Below are positions 7,267-13,213 of a stretch of 13,213 bases of DNA, piece by piece. The position numbers were made by a program, and so were the translations under genes. The stretch lies in NCBI GenBank assembly GCA_964492105.1, contig CAZBJB010000042.1, forward strand, positions 1 to 13,213. Direction: 5' to 3'. Source of the DNA: JAUZQZ01 sp964492105. GTDB taxonomy: Bacteria > Pseudomonadota > Zetaproteobacteria > Mariprofundales > Mariprofundaceae. The notes under the pieces were generated by a model. It was not told the origin of the DNA. It saw only the letters and a program-made list of their open reading frames with translations, and searched no databases. Within the stretch, counting starts at the first letter, position 1; each line of letters starts with the position of its first letter.

Positions 7267-8576
7267 AACACTTCTCCGGATGTATGCTGGTTATTATACT
7301 TGCCTTTGCCACGATCCCCACAGCGCGAGCCACCCCGCCGATCCAGCAGGATCGGCTGGATAACGGGCTGCGGGTGCTGCTGATGGAGGCACGCAACGTA
7401 CCCATGGTGGTCATGCGCCTGACGGTTCCGGCTGGCAGCCGTCTCGATCCGAAAGGCAAAGGTGGCACCGCTTCGATGCTTGCCAGTGTGCTTGAAGACC
7501 ACACGAAGAAGCATAATTTTGTGTCGTGGGCCGATTTTCTGGATGCACAGGCCATTCGTCTTGGGGCGGGTGCGGATCGGGACAGTCTTTCCATCTCCAT
7601 GACTGCGTTGAAGGAAGCGCTACCGGAAGGTGTTCACGCCCTGACCGAAGCGGCGTTGATGCCGGGTTGGAATGAAAAACGTTTCCTCTTCCTGAAAACA
7701 GATGCAATTTCCGCAGCGAAAAAATCGTTGGAGGAGCCGGATGTTCGTGCCGCACAGTCGACAACTCGCATGCTGTATCCGAGGCACGGATATGGTCATC
7801 GTCCGGGGGGCAGTGTGGACAGTCTTGAGCGTATTGACCTGGCCGACTTGCGATCCATGTACCACCGTCAATTCAAACCACAGGGTGCGGTGCTGGCGGT
7901 TAGTGGCGATATAACGATGAAGGAATTACTGCGGCAGATCCGTCCGCTGCTTGCGGGATGGGAGGGCGCACCTGAGAAGTCGCTAAGGGATATTACCAAG
8001 CCTGCGTCCGTGCCCGGCGGTGAGAAGCGCCATGTTACGATGGCAACGCGCCAGATGACGGTGCAGCTATCCCGCCTGGGGCCATCCCGCTATGCGCCGG
8101 ATTTCTTTACCGATATGCTGCTTAACCATATCCTGGGCGGTGGCGGTTTTTCATCTCGGTTAATGAATGAGGTGCGTGAGAAACGCGGGCTGGTTTACGG
8201 CGTTTATTCGTATTTTATGCCGCTGGCAACTTCCGGTCCCTTCGTGATTACCCTGCAAACGCGCGCCGATCAAGCAGGGCAGGCGCTCAAGGTGGTGCGG
8301 GATGTGATGCGCCGGATGCATGATGGACATATCAGCCAGCAACAACTGACCGCAGCCAAGGAGAACCTGACCGGCGGTTTTGCCCTTCGCATGGATTCCG
8401 ACGCCAAGCGCGTGAGATTGATGTCCATGATCGGGTTTTACGGTTTGCCGCTGGATTACCTCCAGGTCTGGAAGCGGCACATCAACGCCGTGACACTGGC
8501 CGAGGTCAAGGCTGCCGCTGCTCGTTTTCTTACACCGGCTGACTGGGATACGGTGCAGGTTGGACCGAAAGGTTGA
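7263..8576 (+). CDS. Secreted M16B peptidase-like protein lacking the zinc site
   Basis: The 437-residue protein has a signal peptide (MKHFSGCMLVIILAFATIP, cleaved near ARA). It aligns with M16 by its start (QQDRLDNGLRVLL) and by the C-terminal substrate-binding signature GGGGFSSRLMNEVREKRGLVYGVYS with the conserved Arg and Tyr. The HxxEH helix is replaced by ASVLEDH, so it cannot bind zinc in the usual way. Such proteins pair with an active M16B partner, as in the Sphingomonas sp. A1 two-subunit enzyme. The start is well supported: GGAGG at 7251-7255 with 7 bp spacing and an ATGA overlap with the upstream gene. The frame extends upstream to 7152, but that part overlaps the previous gene and is not real. 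Confidence 0.9.
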   Translation: MKHFSGCMLVIILAFATIPTARATPPIQQDRLDNGLRVLLMEARNVPMVVMRLTVPAGSRLDPKGKGGTASMLASVLEDHTKKHNFVSWADFLDAQAIRLGAGADRDSLSISMTALKEALPEGVHALTEAALMPGWNEKRFLFLKTDAISAAKKSLEEPDVRAAQSTTRMLYPRHGYGHRPGGSVDSLERIDLADLRSMYHRQFKPQGAVLAVSGDITMKELLRQIRPLLAGWEGAPEKSLRDITKPASVPGGEKRHVTMATRQMTVQLSRLGPSRYAPDFFTDMLLNHILGGGGFSSRLMNEVREKRGLVYGVYSYFMPLATSGPFVITLQTRADQAGQALKVVRDVMRRMHDGHISQQQLTAAKENLTGGFALRMDSDAKRVRLMSMIGFYGLPLDYLQVWKRHINAVTLAEVKAAAARFLTPADWDTVQVGPKG

Positions 8577-8613
8577 AGGGATTTGTCATTCGGATGCGTA
8601 ATTACTGAAATTT

Positions 8614-8647
8614 GAGCCTCTTGCGAAACTCTGGGTGGATGAGCGGC
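8614..8647 (+). repeat. Element B second copy: one terminal end only
   Basis: Thirty-four bases beginning GAGCCTCTTGCGAAAC match the right terminal end of element B (reverse complement of 1126-1159) at 31 of 34 positions. The opposite end is missing, so this is a remnant. It lies between the M16 pair and rsmD, and its far edge is about 20 bp before the probable rsmD start. Confidence 0.75.
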
Positions 8648-8668
8648 ACTCCCCCGGGGCAAGTTGAC

Positions 8669-9226
8669 ATGAACGCCACAGGCATGCGTATTACTGCGGG
8701 CCGTTTCCGTGGCCGCCGTCTCCCGGTTCCCGAAATCGAGGGCGTTCGGCCCACACCATCAAAGGTGAGGCAAGCCCTGTTTAATATTCTGGGAGGCATC
8801 GAAGGCGCGACCATGCTGGATTTATTTTCCGGTTCCGGTCTGATGGCGCTGGAAGCTATTTCAAGGGGTGCGTCCGTTGCGATTTCCATTGAATCCAATC
8901 GGCGCGCTGTCCGGCATCTGCAAGATATGAGGGAACGATGGACGATTGAAGACTGTTGGGAACTGTTGCACGGCGATGTGCATGCCATGCTGGCAAGGTT
9001 AGGCGGCCGACATTTCGATCTTGTCTTTGCCGACCCGCCCTATGCGCAAGCAATCAGTGTATGTGTTCCCCGTTGGCTGGACGAGGCTCAAGTATCCTGT
9101 GCACAACTGGTTATTGAGGAATCGGCTCGTGTCAGCACCGCCTGGCCGTCGGGCTGGACACAGCGGCAGCTACGGCACTATGGTGGCACCTGTCTGTATT
9201 TTCTAACCCGCACTGGCGCAAGTTGA
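8669..9226 (+). CDS. rsmD: 16S rRNA (guanine966-N2)-methyltransferase RsmD
   Basis: Methylates G966 of 16S rRNA on the 30S subunit using S-adenosylmethionine. The 185-residue protein opens with the family signature MRITAGRFRGRRLPVP, followed by VRPTPSKVRQALFNIL, the SAM-binding loop DLFSGSG (51-57), an acidic end of beta2 (IES, 74-76) and the catalytic DPPY (122-125). I chose the ATG at 8669, with a weak GGGG upstream; the ATG at 8684 is possible. The frame also runs upstream to a TTG at 8612, but that stretch is the element B remnant and is not part of the family. The gene ends 13 bp before coaD and probably shares its transcript. Confidence 0.93.
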   Translation: MNATGMRITAGRFRGRRLPVPEIEGVRPTPSKVRQALFNILGGIEGATMLDLFSGSGLMALEAISRGASVAISIESNRRAVRHLQDMRERWTIEDCWELLHGDVHAMLARLGGRHFDLVFADPPYAQAISVCVPRWLDEAQVSCAQLVIEESARVSTAWPSGWTQRQLRHYGGTCLYFLTRTGAS

Positions 9227-9239
9227 CCATGGAGACGGC

Positions 9240-9731
9240 ATGAAACGAACAGCAATTTATCCTGGAACCTTTGACCCCATCACGCTCGGGCATGTGGACG
9301 TAGTCAATCGCGGATTGAAACTGTTTGACCGCATAGTCGTGGGCGTAGCCACCAATCCGAACAAACAGCCGATTTTTGATCCGGATACCCGTCTCTCCAT
9401 GGTGTGTGAAACATTTACCGGACAGTCTGATGTTGAAGTCACGGCCTTTTCCGGCCTGCTGGTGGAACTGGCGCACAATCAGCATGCCAATGCTATCCTG
9501 CGGGGTCTGCGCGCGGCTTCGGATTTCGAATATGAATTCCAGATGGCGACGATGAACCGCAGACTGGATGAGCACGTTGAAACGATGTTTGTCATGGCAC
9601 GTGAGGACTATACCTTTGTTTCCTCACGTTTTATCCGCGAAATATCGGGCATGGGCGGGGATGTATCGGCGCTCGTTCCCGCTGCCGTATTACCGCATTT
9701 GACCCGAACCATTCATAAATCACCGCGATGA
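9240..9731 (+). CDS. coaD: Pantetheine-phosphate adenylyltransferase CoaD
   Basis: Fourth step of coenzyme A synthesis: 4'-phosphopantetheine plus ATP gives dephospho-CoA. The nucleotidyltransferase signature is complete: YPGTFDPITLGH with Thr10 and His18, then ILRGLRAASDFEYEFQMA, NRRLD and the SSRFIREIS motif. Length (163) is typical. GGAG at 9231-9234 sets the start. The last residues, from about TRTIHKSPR to the stop, are encoded by element A copy 5, so the native tail after AAVLPHL was replaced. The replaced segment is the variable C-terminal helix, so activity is probably kept. Confidence 0.94.
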   Translation: MKRTAIYPGTFDPITLGHVDVVNRGLKLFDRIVVGVATNPNKQPIFDPDTRLSMVCETFTGQSDVEVTAFSGLLVELAHNQHANAILRGLRAASDFEYEFQMATMNRRLDEHVETMFVMAREDYTFVSSRFIREISGMGGDVSALVPAAVLPHLTRTIHKSPR

Positions 9732-9762
9732 TCGCGCCTGCGTGAGCGCGTGCGGACAGGCC
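9703..9762 (+). repeat. Element A copy 5 (left part), overlapping the coaD 3' end
   Basis: CCCGAACCATTCATAAATC follows TTGA (9699-9702), then ATGATCGCGCCTGCG and a hairpin ending GCGGACAGGCC match the left part of copy 1. It is the most diverged of the longer copies. The remaining gap to 9920 shows no second element end, no strong hairpin plus T-run and no convincing promoter. Confidence 0.7.
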
Positions 9763-9920
9763 TGGTCTGTTTACTCCACGGAAAACGAAAAGTGTGATTT
9801 TCACTTTCCTTACAACTCCAGCCGGAATTCAATGATGAAATCCTTGCTTCTTGTTCCTCTCTCCGGTGCAATGTCGCATATCTATCTCACAATAAGCATG
9901 AGACCAAGAGGTTCATCAAT

Positions 9921-10640
9921 TTGAAGCATTCTTCTTCCTGTACGATGCGTGTCAAAGAGTCGGTTTGTCTAAGTAGCCCCGAATACGATGATGTGGTGGT
10001 GAAACTCAATCTTGAGCCCTGGCAAAGCAAGACACTCGATCCATTCGTGGCGGGCCAGGTGGTGCGCCTGGGGCTCCCCGGGCTGAAAAAGCCCATGCCG
10101 GACTATTTCGCCATGGCTTCGGATCCGGATTGCGGGGATTGTTACGAATTCGTGATTAAGCAGCGGCCCGGCATTGCAATCCTGCTAGCTGGACTGGAGT
10201 GCGGCTCTTTGGTTGAGGTGGAGGGTCCCATGGGCAAGGGTTTTGAGTTATCTCCTTTTCATGGGCACAATATCTATCTGATTGGCGTGGGTACAGGTAT
10301 TGCGCCATTACGTAGCGTCTGGCGGAATATCATGACCCATCGTGAGGACTATGGCGGCGTTGCCATTTACGCAGGATTTCTTACGCCTTGTCATCGTTTG
10401 CTGACGGACGAACTGGAATCCTTAGCCGAACACAATATCCAGGTCAGCGTATCCGTAAAGACGGGCAGTGAGACATGGGAGGGACTCATCGGCTATGTGC
10501 GGGATGCCTTATGTGCTGATGCACCGCGAGGTGAAAATGCGGTGGCCTGCCTGTCTGGCATGAACACGATGGTGGACGCGTGCCGCGAAACGTTGCACAA
10601 TCTCGGTTTTGATGACAGTCGGATTCTTCTCAACTACTAA
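9921..10640 (+). CDS. FAD/NAD(P)-binding oxidoreductase, FNR superfamily (pKIWI502-like)
   Basis: A 239-residue flavin reductase-type protein. The FAD domain has AGQVVRLGLPG (44-54) and DYFAMASDP (61-69), standing where the superfamily normally has RxYS, then PMGKGFEL. The nucleotide-binding domain has GVGTGIAPLRS (122-132). The C-terminal block ACLSGMNTMVDACRETL replaces the usual CGPxxM motif. The PDYFAMAS and MGKGFEL pattern resembles the plant/bacterial fruit protein pKIWI502 group. It lacks the C-terminal Cys cluster of PyrK and has no [2Fe-2S] domain, so its electron acceptor is unknown. The start is a TTG at 9921 with AAGAGG 9 bp upstream; the ATG at 9945 is an alternative. The TAA stop directly abuts element A copy 6. 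Confidence 0.8.
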   Translation: MKHSSSCTMRVKESVCLSSPEYDDVVVKLNLEPWQSKTLDPFVAGQVVRLGLPGLKKPMPDYFAMASDPDCGDCYEFVIKQRPGIAILLAGLECGSLVEVEGPMGKGFELSPFHGHNIYLIGVGTGIAPLRSVWRNIMTHREDYGGVAIYAGFLTPCHRLLTDELESLAEHNIQVSVSVKTGSETWEGLIGYVRDALCADAPRGENAVACLSGMNTMVDACRETLHNLGFDDSRILLNY

Positions 10641-10669
10641 CCTGAACTATTCATGAATCGGCGTGATGA
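10641..10669 (+). repeat. Element A copy 6: 29-bp left end between oxidoreductase and ruvX
   Basis: CCTGAACTATTCATGAATCG followed by GCGTGATGA matches the left end of copy 1 with few changes. The CTAA before it (10637-10640) contains the oxidoreductase stop codon. The ruvX ATG follows 3 bp after the match ends, so the end of element A is the whole intergenic spacer. Confidence 0.75.
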
Positions 10670-10672
10670 ATA

Positions 10673-11119
10673 ATGCAGGCTAAGGCTTCTCCTCTGGCTC
10701 TCCCATTGTTGGCTCTGGACATTGGAGGTAAACGCATCGGTGTTGCCGTTTGCGACCGGCTGGGTATTTCAGTCCATGGTATCGCCTGCCTGCATCGCAA
10801 GGATGCCGGATGGCCAGGGCGGACTTTGAAGCTGGCCCGGAAGTATGGTTGCCGGGGCGTTGTCGCGGGCCTGCCCAAAAACATGGATGGCACGGAAGGC
10901 GAACAGGCTGTCGATTGCCGCATTGCCGCAAACGCAATGATGACACAGACGGATTTACCTGTTGTGTTTCAGGATGAACGCCTGTCCTCGTGGGCGGCCA
11001 GAGAGCGTCTGTTTGCCCAGGGATTGAGCGAGAAGAAGGTTCGCGCAAAGATTGACCAGACAGCGGCAGCCATCATTCTTGAGGATTTCCTGGCTGCACA
11101 TCCGGAGATGAAGGAATGA
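10673..11119 (+). CDS. ruvX: RuvX/YqgF RNase H-like protein (pre-16S rRNA nuclease)
   Basis: A small RNase H-fold protein implicated in processing of the 5' end of pre-16S rRNA, with a suggested Holliday-junction resolvase role. The 148 residues contain the family blocks LALDIGGKRIGVAV with Asp16, VVAGLPKNMDGTEG, DERLSS (101-106, usually DERLTT/S) and a third acidic residue in KIDQTAAAIILEDFL. The ATG at 10673 has no good Shine-Dalgarno; its initiation region derives largely from element A copy 6. It is the first gene of a tightly coupled run with pyrR, pyrB and pyrC, joined to pyrR by an ATGA overlap. Confidence 0.92.
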   Translation: MQAKASPLALPLLALDIGGKRIGVAVCDRLGISVHGIACLHRKDAGWPGRTLKLARKYGCRGVVAGLPKNMDGTEGEQAVDCRIAANAMMTQTDLPVVFQDERLSSWAARERLFAQGLSEKKVRAKIDQTAAAIILEDFLAAHPEMKE

Positions 11120-11628
11120 ACCATGTCATCTTTGACAGCGAAACCGTTGAACAGGCCTTGGAAACCATGGCTCGTATACTCCAGGCGAATGACGTGTATA
11201 TCATGGGTATACAGCAAGGTGGGGCGCGGGTTGCGGATACCTTGCAGCAACGTCTTGAATTCAGAGGCTGCCGTGTTGAGCGTGGCAATCTGGACATCAG
11301 TTTTTATCGGGATGATCTGGATGCCCTCGGCCCTAATCCGGAGGTACGCCCCAGCCATTTGCCGTTTGATGTCTCGGGCAAGGCCATCTGGCTGGTGGAT
11401 GATGTCCTGTACACGGGCCGCACCATCCGCGCCGCGCTTGGTGAAATTTTTGACTACGGACGACCGGCCAGTGTTCATCTGGCGGTGTTGATTGACCGGG
11501 GTGGACGCGAATTGCCCATTGCTGCTGATTGTACCGGCTTATTCTGTGAGGCAGGCGCCCATGATTCGGTAAAGCTGGTGACGACGGATGGAGACTGGTG
11601 CATTGAACAACGCAGGGTGGCCGTATGA
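11116..11628 (+). CDS. pyrR: PyrR bifunctional pyrimidine regulator / uracil phosphoribosyltransferase
   Basis: A type I phosphoribosyltransferase, 170 residues. The PRPP loop is LVDDVLYTGRTIRAAL (about 93-108), with LDISFYRDDL (59-68) and the GIQQGGARVA stretch (31-40) as family landmarks. In Bacillus PyrR binds pyr mRNA to attenuate transcription; in proteobacteria such as Pseudomonas the gene sits in front of pyrB and its regulatory mode differs. I see no attenuator leader here, since the gene overlaps ruvX by 4 bases. AAGGA lies directly against the ATG, with GGAG at 11103-11106 as the more normal Shine-Dalgarno. Confidence 0.93.
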   Translation: MNHVIFDSETVEQALETMARILQANDVYIMGIQQGGARVADTLQQRLEFRGCRVERGNLDISFYRDDLDALGPNPEVRPSHLPFDVSGKAIWLVDDVLYTGRTIRAALGEIFDYGRPASVHLAVLIDRGGRELPIAADCTGLFCEAGAHDSVKLVTTDGDWCIEQRRVAV

Positions 11629-12614
11629 AGCACCTGTTCGGCATCGCACAACTGTCGCGCGAACAGATTGAATATATAGTGAATCTTGGGATGTCCTTTG
11701 TGGAACTGTCCCGTCGCCCCGTCAAAAAGGCGCCGACGCTGCGCGGCAAAACCATCATCAATCTCTTCCTTGAACATTCAACACGAACCCGTACCAGCTT
11801 TGAACTGGCCGGAAAACGACTGTCCGCCGACGTGATTAATATTTCCGCTTCCACATCGGCGGTGAAGAAAGGCGAATCATTGCTGGATACGGGCGAGACG
11901 CTAGCGGCCATGCAGCCGCATGTACTGGTGATCCGCCATGCGGCTGCCGGCGCCTGTGAGTTCCTCGCTGATTACCTGCCTGATACGTCCACCGTGAATG
12001 CCGGCGATGGCGCACATGAGCACCCGACTCAAATTCTGGCTGATTTACTGACATTGAAACGGACATGGAATTCGCCGCAGGGCAAAGTCATGACGATTGT
12101 AGGCGATATCGCGCATTCTCGCGTGGCGCGTTCACACCTGCTGGCGGCGCGAAAGTTGGGCTATTCCATACGCATTGTTGCACCGAGAACCCTGTTGCCG
12201 CTGGCTATTGAACGTTTTGGTTGCGAGGTGTATCACGACTTCGATGCAGCGATCCCCGGTTCCGATGTGCTCTACATGCTGCGCGTGCAGACCGAGCGGC
12301 TGGCATCAAGCTGCTGTTTTCCGTCCCTGCGTGAATACCATGAGGCCTATGGGCTCAACCGCCGCCGATTGGATATGGCGGGAAAGGATTGTCTGGTGAT
12401 GCATCCAGGGCCGATAAATCGAGGTGTGGAAATTGCGTCGGATGTCGCGGATTCGGCCAGAAGCCACATCCTTGATCAGGTGGAATGCGGGGTGGCGGTG
12501 CGCATGGCCGTGCTGACGGTGTTGTGTGGTGGCGACCGCATGGAACCCGTACGGCGCAGCAGAAAACGTGAGCAGGCCGAAGCTGCCATGAAGGTGCAGG
12601 GGAAGTTGTTATGA
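11625..12614 (+). CDS. pyrB: Aspartate carbamoyltransferase catalytic subunit
   Basis: Condenses carbamoyl phosphate and aspartate to carbamoyl aspartate, the committed step of pyrimidine synthesis. The 329-residue protein shows the carbamoyl phosphate loop STRTRTSFELAGKRL (from Ser52), the catalytic lysine loop STSAVKKGESLLDT, HEHPTQILADLLT (usual HQHPTQ, with Glu instead of Gln), and HPGPINRGVEI for the aspartate side. Both domains are complete. There is no adjacent pyrI regulatory gene; as in Pseudomonas and Aquifex it may assemble with the following dihydroorotase-like protein. ATGA overlaps join it to pyrR and pyrC. Confidence 0.95.
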   Translation: MKHLFGIAQLSREQIEYIVNLGMSFVELSRRPVKKAPTLRGKTIINLFLEHSTRTRTSFELAGKRLSADVINISASTSAVKKGESLLDTGETLAAMQPHVLVIRHAAAGACEFLADYLPDTSTVNAGDGAHEHPTQILADLLTLKRTWNSPQGKVMTIVGDIAHSRVARSHLLAARKLGYSIRIVAPRTLLPLAIERFGCEVYHDFDAAIPGSDVLYMLRVQTERLASSCCFPSLREYHEAYGLNRRRLDMAGKDCLVMHPGPINRGVEIASDVADSARSHILDQVECGVAVRMAVLTVLCGGDRMEPVRRSRKREQAEAAMKVQGKLL

Positions 12615-13213
12615 TGGATGTTCTGATCCATGGCGGACGTGTCATCGACCCGGCCAATGGACGGGATGGTATCGCTAACGTCCTGATCAAAGGCGGTCGC
12701 ATCGCCGCTGTCGGTGAAGAGAAACGCAAGGCAGATACGGAGATTGATGTCAGCGGACTGATCGTTTGCCCCGGCCTGATCGACATGCACGTGCATTTAC
12801 GTGAACCGGGACAGGAATGGAAAGAGGATATCGAATCCGGTTCAAAGGCGGCAGTCGCGGGTGGTGTTACCAGCATGTGCTGTATGCCGAATACCACGCC
12901 CCGGCTGGATCATGCCGGTGTGATCCGGCAAGTCATCGAACGGGCGGGCGAGATTGGACTTTGCAATGTGCATCCTGTTGCCGCAGTGACGAAAAACCTC
13001 GACGGCAAGGAACTGACCGAAATGCGTGAACTGGCGCGTGCCGGGGCTATCGCCTTTTCTGATGACGGCATACCGGTCTGGCATGGCGGTGTCATGCGCA
13101 AGGCGCTTGAATATGCGTCCAGCTTCGGATTTCTCATTATTCAGCATGCGGAGGATCCGCAACTGACACAGGACGGATGCGTCAACGAAGGCTGGATTTC
13201 CACTCAACTGGGC
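12611..13213 (+). CDS. pyrC: Dihydroorotase, 5' part (runs off the window)
   Basis: The first 201 codons of a class I dihydroorotase, which cyclises carbamoyl aspartate to dihydroorotate. Visible zinc-site residues are intact: DMHVHLREPG with His60 and His62, Asp152 in AFSDDG, and His179 in QHAEDP. MPNTTPRLD and NEGWISTQLG also match the family. This differs from the Pseudomonas pyrC' paralogue, which keeps the fold but lost metal ligands, so here the enzyme is probably active; the later metal/catalytic residues lie outside the window. The start ATG shares ATGA with the pyrB stop, and a second in-frame ATG follows immediately. Confidence 0.93.
   Translation, partial: MMDVLIHGGRVIDPANGRDGIANVLIKGGRIAAVGEEKRKADTEIDVSGLIVCPGLIDMHVHLREPGQEWKEDIESGSKAAVAGGVTSMCCMPNTTPRLDHAGVIRQVIERAGEIGLCNVHPVAAVTKNLDGKELTEMRELARAGAIAFSDDGIPVWHGGVMRKALEYASSFGFLIIQHAEDPQLTQDGCVNEGWISTQLG

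Noticed and set aside
9788..9807. Small hairpin AAAGTG/CACTTT downstream of coaD
   Set aside because: Only six AT-rich base pairs and no T-run, which is too weak to call.
9742..9924. Open frame of 60 codons between coaD and the oxidoreductase
   Set aside because: It begins in the element A hairpin, has no recognisable domain, and overlaps the next gene's start only by chance.

Overview
The window comes from a proteobacterium of moderate GC content (by eye a little over 50%). It mixes lineage signals. The order dus(nifR3)-ntrB-ntrC is classically alphaproteobacterial, while ruvX-pyrR-pyrB-pyrC is typical of Pseudomonas and other gamma/betaproteobacteria. I cannot place it more precisely; an early-branching proteobacterial class is possible but is a guess. 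A run of ten N inside ntrC shows this is a draft assembly.

Layout. Bases 1-1174 hold no convincing gene. They hold two copies of a structured inverted-repeat element (called element A here), a perfect 26-bp palindrome, a likely promoter, and a 161-bp MITE (element B) inserted at the ribosome-binding site of the next gene. Then come a glutathionyl-hydroquinone reductase gene (+, 1175-2107), a minus-strand operon dusB-ntrB-ntrC (5617 to 2221), and a plus-strand run: a pair of secreted M16 peptidase-family genes (one with the zinc site, one without), rsmD, coaD, an FAD/NAD(P)-binding oxidoreductase, ruvX, pyrR, pyrB and the first 201 codons of pyrC, which runs off the end.

How the genes work together. 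DusB/NtrB/NtrC form the nifR3-ntrBC-type nitrogen-regulation operon (tRNA dihydrouridine synthase, sensor kinase, sigma-54 activator). The two M16 proteins look like an active/inactive periplasmic pair. RsmD and CoaD are housekeeping (16S rRNA m2G966 methylation and coenzyme A synthesis). PyrR, PyrB and PyrC are the second and third steps of pyrimidine synthesis plus a UPRTase/regulator-like protein. Four junctions (M16a/M16b, ruvX/pyrR, pyrR/pyrB, pyrB/pyrC) are ATGA overlaps, implying translational coupling.

The most notable feature is element A, present in six full or partial copies. Its left end starts CCTGAACTATTCATGAATCG and nearly always follows a YTAR tetranucleotide. Three copies lie exactly at the 3' ends of plus-strand genes in the same orientation. 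In two of these (the reductase and coaD) the element supplies the last codons and the stop codon; in the third it directly abuts the TAA stop. Element B is separately notable because its 4-bp target duplication rebuilt the Shine-Dalgarno sequence of the reductase gene. No transposase is encoded here, so both families look non-autonomous.
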